NCBI GenBank assembly: GCA_036877525.1
Contig: JAZGTH010000074.1
Span: 6,783,501 to 6,847,500 of the forward strand
DNA: 64,000 nucleotides
Reading direction: 5' to 3'
From: Chromobotia macracanthus
Taxonomy: Eukaryota; Chordata; Actinopteri; Cypriniformes; Botiidae
Part shown: positions 40,230-51,870 of the stretch, one piece after another
How the letters are laid out: the number at the start of each line of letters is the position of its first letter
How positions within the stretch are numbered: the stretch's first letter is position 1
Position numbers and translations under genes: made by a program
Notes under the pieces: generated by a model
What the model was told of the DNA's origin: nothing
Databases searched by the model: none
What the model saw: the letters and a program-made list of their open reading frames with translations, nothing else

Positions 40230-40450
40230 CGTGATGAGCTTGACCCTTTCAAAACACGGAAGTTAAAGTGGACTGAAAGATACGGAAGAGGCAATATTCT
40301 ACACTGCCGAAACCACCATACAAATCAGACAGCTTTATTCATCTCTTGGAGAAGTGCTCGCCTCGAACTGCGAGCTGGGGAATTGCCGTCCCTTCACCAG
40401 TCTTACTGGCTAGATTTGACCGGAATAATTTATAGAATAATTTGCACACT
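40230..40450 (-). promoter_or_regulatory. Candidate skap2 promoter / 5' UTR
   Basis: Directly upstream of the skap2 start; somewhat richer in CpG (gcctcgaactgcgagctgg, gtgacgtt) than the flanks. No TATA box is visible. Transcription start not determinable. Confidence 0.35.
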
Positions 40451-41264
40451 TAAGTAATTTTACCGCATGTATTGCATAATTTATTGCATTCGTGTTGATT
40501 GCATTCTGCGAGGTTGATTATATTTGCCTTTAATGTTTTATTAGCTTGTGAGAGGGAAGAGACAAGAGAACAACATGTTCATGTAAACATCCAAACAAAA
40601 ATATAAAAATCTTAAAAGTAAATGTTCTGTTCTTACATTTGGCCACAATGTTGCTCACTCTTCACATTTGGTCTTTATATATTTACTTCTGGCCCACTAA
40701 GAGATTTTAGTAAAAGGATTTTAAGACTTATGAGCCCCTTTGGATGTATTAGGTGGCCCGTTGTTTGGAAAGGGGCCCACTTATCCTGAGGCAGGTGAAG
40801 AATGAGGGTGATGCACAGCTTTCATAGGAAAAACATAGCTATCCATCTCCATCTGACTCTGTGCTCACTCTCTCTGTGCTCATGTGCTGTTTCACAGAGA
40901 TTACTGCATAGAGACACCCGGCCTACTGACCTGCACTTAACTGCTTTCCCAAAATACCCAATAATATACATTTTTTTATTGTGTGGTTTTGTTAATTTGT
41001 TGAATATATTTAAATAATAAGCTTGACATATAAAAAAGATTAAAAAAAAAACTAAAGATAAAACCTTTTTCAATTAATATAGCACCATAGGTGCATATTT
41101 TACAAACAAGCCTTGTAATATGCACACTTATCTATACACTTTTTTGTCAGAACTGTGCAATGACTTAGTGGTAAAATTTATAGCAAATTTAACTTTATGA
41201 AAGCTTTGGCTGGCATTCAGCACTGACATCCTGCATGCTTTGAACCCTCTGCTTGAGCACTGCT

Positions 41265-41281
41265 TGAACCTCATTTGACCT
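41265..41281 (-). promoter_or_regulatory. DR5 retinoic acid response element
   Basis: The minus strand reads AGGTCA AATGA GGTTCA: two direct RAR/RXR half-sites with a 5-base spacer. Mouse Hoxa1 has an essential DR5 RARE in its 3' flank, and this is the equivalent place (3' of the hox genes, on the same strand). The hoxa1 gene itself is missing here. The element lies 1.0 kb upstream of skap2 and 4.6 kb downstream of hoxa2b. Confidence 0.6.
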
Positions 41282-41324
41282 GGCCACAGATCCATCTGGC
41301 GAGGAGAGGGAAAGAGAGGTGAAG

Positions 41325-41337
41325 TGCCCTTTGACCT
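41325..41337 (-). promoter_or_regulatory. DR1 nuclear receptor site
   Basis: The minus strand reads AGGTCA A AGGGCA: two direct half-sites with one spacer base, the class bound by RXR heterodimers, COUP-TF or HNF4. It is 44 bases from the DR5 element. Confidence 0.4.
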
Positions 41338-41452
41338 TTTAAAGGAGAGGGAAGCAGCTCCATATCTTATGCTCCTCAGACAGCCTTGTTTGATCTGGAC
41401 TCACCTCAGTTCACACGTCTCAGCTTCTGGCCCCGAACTTACAAGGGAGGTA

Positions 41453-41472
41453 TGTGTGTGTGTGTGTGTGCG
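41453..41472. repeat. (GT)n microsatellite
   Basis: Nine GT units after an ATG, close to the retinoid-type sites. Confidence 0.85.
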
Positions 41473-44400
41473 CACGCTAATGATGCATTGCATTAGTATC
41501 ATAACCAGTGATCATCATGTTTAATTTCATTAGACATCCTCTTCTGCTCCTAATGTTTTAGCAATTTACTTTGTCATTTTGTCTAGGGTAAGAAAATTTT
41601 TTGCTGAACATATGACTTTGCGGTAGGCAGTACTGTCACAGTGGGCTTTATGAAAACCACAGACTGTCGCATTTTGATTCATTGCTTTTATTCATCTCGG
41701 CCTTTTGACTTTGAGTCTGTAACACATTTGCTTCTGCGTCGGAGAGTTGGTGAAGAATCATTATTTTATTGTCAGGGCTGTAATGCAAACTGTACTGAAA
41801 TGGGTTAGTTTTATGGCAGCAGGGTCAAGATACATTAGCCTTGAAAACATTGCTGAGATGGATGAGGTCACCAGCAAATACCATTACATGTGACAGGCGA
41901 CTCATATCTGAATCTGAACACCTGAACAGCCTCCAAACATGAAGAACATCTGAGGAGCAGCTCTTGCCACTGTAATTTAAACTGCCTTCAGGGTCCTGTG
42001 GCTTCTGTAGAGTTCAACTTTGGGTAGGTGTATTTGCCCCTTGGCTTCAGAGGGATTAGGCTGCTCAGGTGTTGTTGTTAAAAGACTTAGAATTAGTTTA
42101 CATTTAAACGTTAAGCATTTAAACTGTCTTGTGACACTCACTTTCACCACCTGTTTTCTAGAACGAAGTCTGGGCCCCCTTTATGTAATCTTGAGTTATT
42201 CACATTATCCATGTTTTAGGTTACCAAATAAATCAGTCATTACACTGATATTTGAAATGTGCATTCATAACCTTTGTGACTGTTTGATAGGCCTTTGATT
42301 TTTGTTAATTGATTAGATTTATTCATGAGGATTTTCCAGTGGCTAAGAGTGACTCATTTCCACAGGGAGCAGTAACCATGTGCTAGTCTTTGATTCAGCT
42401 GTACTGTATTAGACCTCAGTTGCAACCTCGAAAGAAAAAACTCCTTTATTTTACAGGAAAAAAGATGATTGAGAAGCAGACCACGTACATGCGACTGAAA
42501 GAATACTTGCATACTTCAAGGATTCTATAAACATGATCTATGAGATAATATCATGCTTCAGAGAGCTAATTTGCTCATTTGTATTCTGTGGTGTTGCTTT
42601 GGTTGCCTCAGATCCTTTTCTTTAGCCATTCCCAATTCAGAATCTTAAATGGCTATTACTCTTAAGTGGTATAAACATAGCTGCAAACGTACATTTCATA
42701 TAGACCAGGTTCAGGTATGTATTTCGATGTATAATTATAAACTTCTTGTTTATGTTTAGTGGATCTGCTCTAATTGCACACCACCCACAAAAATATCTGC
42801 ATGAAGCCCACCTGCATAGGAATGACAAAAGGGACCACAAAGATTAAATGCAAGGTTTCCATGGAAACCGTCTGAAGGCTGACTGCACTGGTTTTAAGTG
42901 CCTGCAAGGACATTACAGCCTTAGTGGCAGAGCAGTAGGGCTTTCCTTGTTAGGCATTATGTAGTAGTTGTGACATGAATTGTACTTTTCACAGATGGCT
43001 TACTGTTTCTTGTAGATGCTGAGAGACCAAAAATGTGTCAGGCTCCCTAACCAAACCCGTACACATAGGCTGTGAGACAATTTGAAAAAAAAACATTGTT
43101 GCAGGGGCCCCAAAGTACATATATACATTGTGCATAACATTAAACATTAGGCTGAATTAAGACACAATTTATTGTTTCTTTTGATTAAACTCCATGAAAG
43201 CGATTAATTGTCCAACTTTAAGACAGTCTCTAATGTATAACTAACAGTCATATTGAAAATGTCCTTAGAATCACCCAACTTTAACATATTTATATTTATT
43301 GATACCTATTTGAGTTATTGTGGCATAATCACTACAACATTTGGTTTATCCAGAATTTTATTTTACAATCTCAGTGGTTCTGGGATGTTGTCATAAACAA
43401 TTTTGAAACAGCTGCCTTAAATGTTAAATGCATTTTAAATATTGGTATGTTTAGACCAAACAGTATGAGTTAGTTTTGATTAGGCCTCAATGGTTACAAT
43501 GAGATTTTAATGTGCTACACGCACGTTAAGGCAGTGCAAAAAACGTAATATTAAAGACGATAAATAATTAATAAAAATAATTTGTTGATGTAGGTTATTT
43601 ATTGTAAACCAATTTATTACGTTCACTAGCCTGCAAGCTGTAGATATTCTGGGCAAGGTAGCTGGATGGGATCACTTCTCAGTGCCAAACTGAACTCGGT
43701 CCTTAACCTGATTAAAGAATGCAGGTCACGTGTTTCGTTTCGTCAAAGGACGTCAGTCAAAACTATTTGTTCAGCCATGATTTGGCGCTACACCCGCAGA
43801 GCTCTGAACAATTTTGTTCTTTGTTTGGTGAAATAGTTACTTTACACATTTTGTGTAGCAACCAAAATTCTAATTCATGGATTGTACAAACATCGTTTAT
43901 TTTACTAGTTGGATATTAGGATGTAAAGATTAGCCTACTTTTTCAGAAAATACATTAGACCACGAGTAAAGTTATACTAAGTCGAGGGTGGTTACAAAAG
44001 ACTAGGTCACAGTAGTCCTAAAGACCCTTTTACTATTGAGACTGTACTTTGGTGTACAGTTATTCAGGTCTAGTTGGTAGACTTGTGTACCAAATGCCTG
44101 TCTACCTTTGTGTTAGCTGTAACTCGGTGTTAGCTGTTAACTGGTAGGCCTCGTTTCCATTTTAGCACTTACCACACGATTGCAACATGCGTTAAAATGT
44201 TTGGAAATATTACCTAGCTGTATTTATCCAAAACACTAAATTCAACTAAACCTCATCTCGATGTACCCCAGATTTTGTCTATTGTAATTTGAAGTTGTAT
44301 CGACACCCCTCGTTAATTTTCCTGCAGGTACTGAATTTACACTTCATAGGAGCTATATAGCATAAAGTACTCTAGTTGACATAAAATTAAGCATTGAATA

Positions 44401-45622
44401 CAAGAGCCATTGATCAGAACTATTAATGTTGAAATGTATAAAATATTTTTTATATTGTCTTTAATTTACGTTACCACCTGATGTGGCACAAAAGGGTATC
44501 ACTGTCAAAATTTAAAATAGCTAAGCTTAAATAAATCTATAAAAATAAAATAACTTTGTGTAAACGGAGTTGACGAAAAGTGAAGAGCTTTAGCCTAATA
44601 TGCTGACTGGACGATAAAGAGTTTGTACTAAAAGTGATTTTAAGGCCGTAATGACGAGCGGATATCTCGTATTAAGACAGGAGAGACAGGCCCGAGGCAA
44701 GCACATTCGCGAAGCAAATTTATGAGGAAAGATCGATATTTTAGCTATATATTTAGATAGTGTGTGAAAATGAAAATTAAATGTTTTTTTTACAAATTAA
44801 GAACAAAGACGATGGTCCTACTTAATATTATCAGATTATGCAGTTTTGTCGATAAAGCGTTATTTCATAACTATTAGCTGCAAAGATCTGATTCAGGACA
44901 CTTTATGTAAAGCTAAATTCAATTTACACAATGTAGTTTAATTAATAATTAAGTATTTTTAAAAATGCGTTTTGACTGATGAATTTTGTACTCATTTGCA
45001 GCGGCGTATTGAATTACGTGGAGTGCTGCCTCAACACCAGCCCCCTGACGAATGTTTAATAGGCAATAAAATTTAATTGCTGAACTTCAAAACGTTACAA
45101 CTTTTGGCCGGGAGACTCACTTTGCAGTCAGATAGGCTACAGCAAGGGTTTTATTTGTGCACGCAGATTCAAGATATCAATCATCTTTTGAATTTTAGTC
45201 CTCTGTTAAAGTCTACAAATGTAATGGCATCTAACATCATAATTTTTAAAAGTTAGAATTCTAACTTTGACGCCTGCTAAACTACAGACAAATTACCATG
45301 AATTATTAACGTGATTTTAACGAGCAATTACATACCTAACTGCGCATTTAATTTTGCATACTTCTTTGAGATAACAAGTATTAGTTTTGATTAGCCGTTC
45401 TAATCATCCATTTAACAGCTTTATAAAAATATCATTTTGTCATTCAAAAAAAAACAATTCAGAAAATGTGCCTTTATGATTAAAACTCATACTCCACTTT
45501 ATCACAATAAATCAGGAAAATATCACTGTCTTTTTAAGAAGTATGGATCACAAATATACACATTTAAAATAACAAGACTGTAGAAGTAAATAACAGCGCT
45601 GTTGTTGTTTTTTAAGTACAAA

Positions 45623-45628
45623 TTTATT
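45623..45628 (-). terminator. Poly(A) signal of hoxa2b
   Basis: AATAAA on the minus strand, about 230 bases after the hoxa2b stop; another lies near 45151. Confidence 0.4.
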
Positions 45629-45854
45629 CTATGAAAATATGGCGCTTTGCCGATAAGCAATACAAAAATAAAACGTGAAAAATATCACTTTTTCCTGCCA
45701 TATTTTCTTGGTAAACAAAATGATCACTTGATTATTGAAAAAACTTACCTCATTGATTAATGGTCTAGGCCTATTTTAAAGTCACAATTAAACACACACA
45801 GACCATCAATGTGAGAAAGATATTGACGTCCCTATAATGAAACTTCAGTTAGAG

Positions 45855-47502
45855 TTAGTAGCTCAAGTGTTGCAGGTCGATTGTTGTAAGCGTCTCAGAG
45901 AAGAAATCAAAGGCCTCCGTGGGCAAACCAATAGGACTGTCTACAGATTCTGACAAACTTGGGGACACAGCATCTGAGAGGTGTAAGCAAGAATCACTGG
46001 AAAAAACGTTGAAGTCCTGTAAAGAGACGTCCAGGGCCGAGGGACTGCCATTGTCCTGACCAGATGCACAATCCGGGGCCATTGTTGAGCCGCAGATAGG
46101 AACAGTGGGTGACGGGTTGGGAAAATGTTTCAAATGTTTGTCATTGCTACCTAAAGGAGAGGCAGTTGCGCTTTGGGAATCACCATTGTGTCCATTCTGT
46201 GGCTGTTGAGAAGTTAAGGTATTCTGCTGAAATGGATAACCCTCTCTTTCCAAAAGCGCCCCTGATACATTGTTTGCCACTTGTTCGAAAAAACATTTCC
46301 CATCACCCCGTCCTCCAGCCTCCTCCAAACTCGGTGGTTTCCCCTCACCGTGATGGTTCTCTTTACATTGCGTTTGCCGTTTGTGTTTCATTCTCCGGTT
46401 TTGAAACCAGACTTTGACTTGCCTCTCAGTGAGGTCCAGCAGAGCGGCGATCTCCACTCGCCGTGGACGGCAGAGGTACTTGTTGAAGTGGAACTCCTTC
46501 TCTAGCTCCAGCAGCTGAGTATTGGTGTACGCGGTTCTGAGTCGCCGAGTTGCCCCATTGCCACCATCAGAAATCTCGGGCGAGCCTATGAAGAGATTAC
46601 AACGTTAAACATTATTGATGCGCAACTAATTATAACTCTTGATTTTTACAACGCCGTTGTGGGGCTTAAAGCTGACCTTACAAACGTGTCAAATATATTG
46701 TGCTTCTCGTGGGGCATAAATTGTTTGTGGGAATGAAGCCATGGCACTTGAATAATTTGTGTCCTCATCCCCAATGCCAGAATATACTGATGTGTCTGGT
46801 GTGAGTGCGGAGAGGTCCGAGTGAAGATTAATGAACACGCCAGCTGCCGAGTTGAGTAATGGCAATCTATCATTCTTCATTACTGTCAAATATTAAAATT
46901 CATGTCCTGCACTACAAGTAGCTAACACAGAGTTTAGAAGTTATTTCGATCTATTTTAGCCAATAACTGGTTAAAAACAACTTTCAGATATCAACTTGTT
47001 CGAATTAAGTTTGCATGCATGACGATAGAAAAGTATCCTGCACTTACAGCAACATGACCTTGTGTAACATAGCTACTGATATAAAACTTTCATTTCGTAT
47101 TCATTGAACTATAACAATAAAATTGCATTCAGTTCAAATACCTTGCGGGGAGAAGTACAGTGGACCAGGGTCGGTAGTTGTTGCTGTAGAAGTTGTCTGG
47201 TTTTTCTTGGATGCTTTTTTCTCCTTCATCCAAGGGTATTCTGGGGGTAAGGATGCGGCAGGCAGCGGGCATGAGCCATTAGGGTTCTGCTTGGGCCGGC
47301 TGTGGCGAGGGTGGCTGCCGGGGTTCAAGCTTGGAATGGTCTGCTCAAAAGGAGGAGGAATCAGTGTCGAGTGTGAAAGCGTCGAGCTCTTGATTGATGA
47401 ACTTTGAAATGCATCACCGACAGGGGGAAAAGATGTCAGGCACTCAGCGAGCGACGGCTGACTATTGATAAAACCCGTCTCTCGCTCGAATTCGTAATTC
47501 AT
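45855..47502 (-). CDS. hoxa2b: Homeobox protein Hox-A2
   Basis: Nuclear homeodomain transcription factor; Hox2 proteins set identity of the second pharyngeal arch and of hindbrain rhombomeres. Exons 47142-47502 and 45855-46585 join in phase to 363 residues (human HOXA2 has 376). The N-terminus MNYEFERETGFINSQPSLAE and the block PPFEQTIPSLNPGSHPRH are near identical to HOXA2. The YPWM hexapeptide that contacts Pbx is at 89-92. The homeodomain is at about 133-192 (RLRTAYTNTQ, FHFNKYLCRP, VKVWFQNRRMKHKRQ). The C-terminal DLQHLSY tail matches the family. The start is the ATG at 47502; an upstream TTG in the same frame is not a start. The intron (556 bp) carries Hox/Pbx and Meis-type sites. It is the most 3' hox gene in this cluster. 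Confidence 0.97.
46825..46888 (-). promoter_or_regulatory. Candidate hoxa2b intronic rhombomere enhancer
   Basis: Inside the hoxa2b intron I see TGATAGAT on the minus strand (46865-46872, fits the Pbx/Hox consensus TGATNNAT), TGACAG on the minus strand (46883-46888, Prep/Meis site), and AGATTAATGA on plus (46825-46834, Hox/Pbx-like). Mouse Hoxa2 has an intronic rhombomere 4 enhancer built of bipartite Hox/Pbx sites plus a Prep/Meis site. Equivalence is inference. Confidence 0.5.
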
Positions 47503-47737
47503 CTCCTCCAAGTCTTGCGAATTCGCCGCTTACAAATTTGTGACCCAATGAAGATCTAATGAAATATCGTGCAGGGTAAAAAAACTATTTTGCTGATTAC
47601 GGCCGTATGGGGACCGCGGTGCCATTAAACTATTGCTTTCATGGAGACAAGGTTGAAATTGGACCGTATTGCTTGTCACATGATTACCTCTGTCCAATGA
47701 CAATTTGGGGTTTAATCAAAAGAAGCCACTGTCTGTG

Positions 47738-47747
47738 TGATTGATCG
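47738..47747 (+). promoter_or_regulatory. Hox/Pbx bipartite site upstream of hoxa2b
   Basis: TGATTGATCG, 236 bases upstream of the hoxa2b start. It shares the core GATTGATCG with the Pbx/Hox site of the Hoxb2 rhombomere 4 enhancer. Likely auto- or cross-regulatory; function is inference. Confidence 0.4.
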
Positions 47748-48856
47748 AAAAAAGTCCGAGAGGAACGCCTCACTCTCGGGGATGGGCTACTTTATTTACG
47801 CATTTATGGTCAGTTTACCCACTGCTCTGTAGATTATAAGTATAGTCAATACCTGAAACAGTGTTAAAATAAGTCCGTCTGCCGTCCTTTATTGTTTGGC
47901 CATTGACTGACGATCTCCCAACTGATCAAATGGGCACATAAGATAAACCAATAGCCATGTCCGAGAAAACCCATTAATCCTGAGTCTAGATTTAACTACT
48001 TTTTAGAGAATGCGCGCTCTCGTATGTGAATGCACGAGCAAAAGCGCGTGAAAGAGTGGGCTCGTGCACATTAAGTGCGGACAAATTATTTAGAAGAACT
48101 GTCGCGCGCTTGTGTTCACAAGCCCATCCATTACAATAACATGTATATTTTTGTTTTAGCTTCACAGCTAACATGTTTATATTTATCCAATACCGAACTC
48201 TCAAAAACAACATACAATCATATTCAAATATTAATTTCTTTCTCCAGAGATGGATTGTTTGAAGTTACTCCATATTTCTGAATATGACAACAAAGTATAA
48301 CTACAATTTACCTATTCTCGATTATATATTAGTCTCAAAACAAACAAATGTACTTTTATATGTAAATAATAATACATTACACAGTTACCTGATCTGACCT
48401 CCAAAATCTTTTACATGGCGCTAAACCGACTCATGGCAAACAAATGCAATAAACTAAGTAATGTAAAATAAAGTGAAAATCCAATAGTCTTCTACGTTTA
48501 AGAATGGTCCCCCTATGTTGTCCTCAGAGGTCTTCAGCTAGGAAGGAGTGTAGGCCTCGAGCACTTTATTGCTTATATTCCAAACAAAGAACCCTGGAAG
48601 CCTGCACGCTATCAATCTTACACGCCAAAAGGTCTGACAGCTTAGTGCCCTAAGAACACATTTAAACCATCTAACACTCCCTTAGATCATATGTGGCCAG
48701 GAAGAAGAGAACAACGTAGTACTCACGGTTGAGAGTTTTTCCATCTTATAAACTGAAAGTGATTTTTTTAAAAAGTCACATTTTTCTTGCGAACGATTGG
48801 CCTTGATCATAATTTCATATAGGACGTTCTTCAAGCAGACCAGCGTTGTTTCGGAC

Positions 48857-48875
48857 CACAAATTCGTTTGTTCTA
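48857..48875 (-). pseudogene. mir-10 relic (decayed microRNA)
   Basis: The minus strand reads TAGAAC AAA CGAATTTGTG. Without the AAA this is exactly the last 16 bases of mature miR-10 (TAGAACCGAATTTGTG). Strand and place (between the hox2 and hox9 genes, where mir-10 sits next to hox4) are as expected. The seed part upstream does not match and I find no convincing opposite arm, so it should not make miR-10. Confidence 0.5.
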
Positions 48876-51749
48876 TGTTTTCGTTTTTGGAAAGTCGACC
48901 TTTATCGAATGGTTGGAAATGAATAGGATTACTTATTGATTGTAAGAGAGAAACTGTGTTTTTGCAGCTACACAGAAGCTATTGTGTATGAAGAACGTGG
49001 GTGTCGGCATTCTTCAAAAAATACCCACTCCTTCCTACACTTTTCCACAACGAATGAAAAGCCCTCACCGTTTCTCATGAGCTGAGCATCGAAACTTATT
49101 AAGGATGTATCTTTACGCATGCTGTTAAATTAGTAATATTTCTACGTTAATGTATTGATTGAAATTTTAATTCAGATCCTATTTATTCTCTTTAGTCTGA
49201 CACAATGAATATGTGAGTATCAAAGTATGTTGCATTGCTTTAAATGAACACCATTCACTATTTTTTGAAATTGCCATCGAAATGTTATGTGCCTCTGCCA
49301 ATATATGAATTCCTTTACACGAGTAGTAAAATTACTTGATTTTATTTACATTATATGTAATTAGAACATTGTTTTCGTAATTGTGAATTTTTTTAATTTA
49401 TTTATTTGACTCGTTTGTGTTTCCATTACATGAACAAAATTCTCAAGGTCGCCTAAACAATAATTACACTGAGCTGAGTCATATTTACACTATGTTGCTT
49501 GACTATGTGAATTGCCCTAATTTAAATAAAATACTTTGAATAATTGTACCAGTGTGCCATTGAAAATTAACATTTTAACGTTCAGGCCTTGTTCATGATA
49601 GCCAAATGCTAATAAATATTAGGTATTCTGAATATTCGATAATAAATATTCGCTATATGTTGAATAGGAAATAGCAAAATTAAAGTCATAATTTTAAACC
49701 AGATTTTGAAAAAATATATGGCAATTTGCATAATTTTATTTTAGTCCACGTGCTGAGTAGACGTGGAAACACAATGTCTTTTTTGGATGGGTCTGGCAAG
49801 CTGCTCAGCCTCGCTGACCGTCTGTTATACTTAATAATGACGGCTTAACGCTCATAAAACAAGTTAAACTTGGATCGTTGAGTCATAACAAATACGTGTT
49901 CTACATTCAAAGCTATGCATATTATAAATGTATTTCAAAGGGCCTACATGTCTATTTTTGTTTCTTTGTTATTATGATAGTTTATCCTGTTACAAAATGA
50001 TACGTTACAAAATAATATGTTTTCATATTATTAATACCAAAAGTAAGTTTGCAACCGACTTTTTTATGTCTCTGTTTTGTTTCAGACTGTGCCTAATTAT
50101 TTATCTCAGCTTTTTATTAAATGCATAATTAGTTTCTGTCTTATTTATAGTCGCATGGTCCCATATGATTTACATGAATTCATGGGCCTCTGTTATCGCA
50201 TATAGACCTGAATAATGAATCAAAAAATGAACATAAATCCAACACTGAATACAAGACATTTCTAATTCTACTATAACGATGTGTGAATGAGATATGGACA
50301 GCTGAGTGGACTTGTATATTTTAAGACTATATATCCCTGCTTTGGCCAACATTTCTAAACCAATTCGTTTATGTAAACCACCCATGGATTGATCTGTTCT
50401 TTATCAGCAAGCTTTGTAAATTAGTGCGCGTGAGGCGTATATGGGGTGTTTATGATGTCTGCGAAAGCTGCAGCGGCTGTAGCTATCTGGCAACAGTGGC
50501 GTTTGATGGATGATCGTCTACCCACACACATTGCATTGGGTCGTAAACGAGCTTCAAGCTTCTATTGTTCTGCTGGAGGTGTATGTCATTTCCGGGCATA
50601 TCCACGATACCCCTGCCGCAGGAAAGAATCATGCAATTTTATTCAGAATATGACACTGTGAGAGTATAGCGTCCACCGTAAGACTGAATCGGACTTGCCG
50701 ACGTTATTCATATAACAAAATTGGAGATGCGTCCATTTTTTATAGTGTACCATCAGTTGTATGATAAAATAAGAAACTTTGTAAGCCAACATCAATAGTT
50801 TTAGCAATAATTAGACTCACTGTATTTCATGTGAGTTGTTGCAGTGTATAAGCCCTGACAATGAATAACTACTTGCAGACTAGACGTGTCTAAAGCATCT
50901 AGATCAGACATGGACTGTGATTTAGTCATTTTAAACAGTTATGATTGTATATTTTTAGATATGCTTGTAAGTATATTCGTCTCTTCGTAAATCAAGTGAC
51001 CAGTTTACCTGTACCGCACCTGTTTATCTGTCTGGAAATCTGTGGGTCAGCTGTGATCAGGATAAGTGAACAGTGCTTCTGGTAGACCGAATAATCAGCA
51101 TGCTGCGTGCTTATATCACTCAACCTATAGTAACCAGTGACTGTATTACAGTAACAACACAGAATCTTATCTGTAACTGCTATGCTGATTTGAGTTAGGA
51201 TCTCATTTAGAATACTATATTTCTGTTATCTGGCCCATGCTGATCCTTGCGATCAGAAAATGCCTGCTTGACTCAATCTGATCTCTATATGCAGTGTAGT
51301 TGGATTAGCACGGAGCAGTGAAAACATGCTAAATCTTCAATACTCATGAAGGCATGAAACCAATAGATTGTTTGTCAGCGCCATATACTATTAGATATGG
51401 AACGTTCATGAATGATCATCCATGAATGATTCAGGAATGTTCAATGAACTTTTAAAAAAGACTTGTATAACTTATATAGCTTCCTACAAGCAGTCTTTAC
51501 AGAAAGGGACTCAACATTTTGCTAATTGCTCTGCATCCTAATCTGTGGTTCAACCTATTATTATTTTTAATATGTAGGCTATATATTGCTTCTAAAGCCT
51601 ACTGTGGCAAGTTTAAACAGTAACTCTCGGAGTCTGACGCCGTAATGTGATACGCAAAAGTATCTTTACCTATTTCCGACAAATTTTAGTGGAAGTGTCT
51701 ATAAACAATCGCTTGGTTTCACTAAACACTGAGCTGAGTGGAACTTAAG

Positions 51750-51870
51750 TAGCACGTAAACGCTGCTTTATCGTGGCGGCCTGGTCCCCAAAAGCATCGT
51801 TACGTGCGTGGCGCGTATAAACGGCCGTGGATTAACGACACCCCCAGATCACTTGTAAAACCGTAAAGCT
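51750..51870. promoter_or_regulatory. Block rich in posterior Hox/Cdx-type sites
   Basis: Within about 120 bases are cacgtaaacg, gctttatcg, gtataaacgg, ttgtaaaacc and ccgtaaagc, all of the TTTAC or TTTAT class preferred by AbdB-type Hox and Cdx proteins. The block is CpG-richer than its AT-rich surroundings. Function is inference. Confidence 0.3.

Larger units (their letters stand above)
40451..45620. other. Gene-free interval between skap2 and hoxa2b (site of lost hoxa1b)
   Basis: In a complete HoxA cluster hoxa1 lies here on the minus strand. I looked for minus-strand homeodomain words such as KIWFQNRR and for a YPWM-type exon and found none. The interval does hold a nuclear receptor site cluster (41265-41337), a GT microsatellite (41453-41472) and otherwise AT-rich DNA. 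Confidence 0.6.

Noticed and set aside
47503..47511. hoxa2b start three codons upstream of the chosen ATG
   Set aside because: The upstream codon is TTG; Hox-A2 proteins begin MNYEFE at 47502.
48991..49005. Krox20 (Egr2)-like site aacgtgggtgt about 1.5 kb upstream of hoxa2b
   Set aside because: A single imperfect match; the r3/r5 enhancer needs several elements, which I could not find together.
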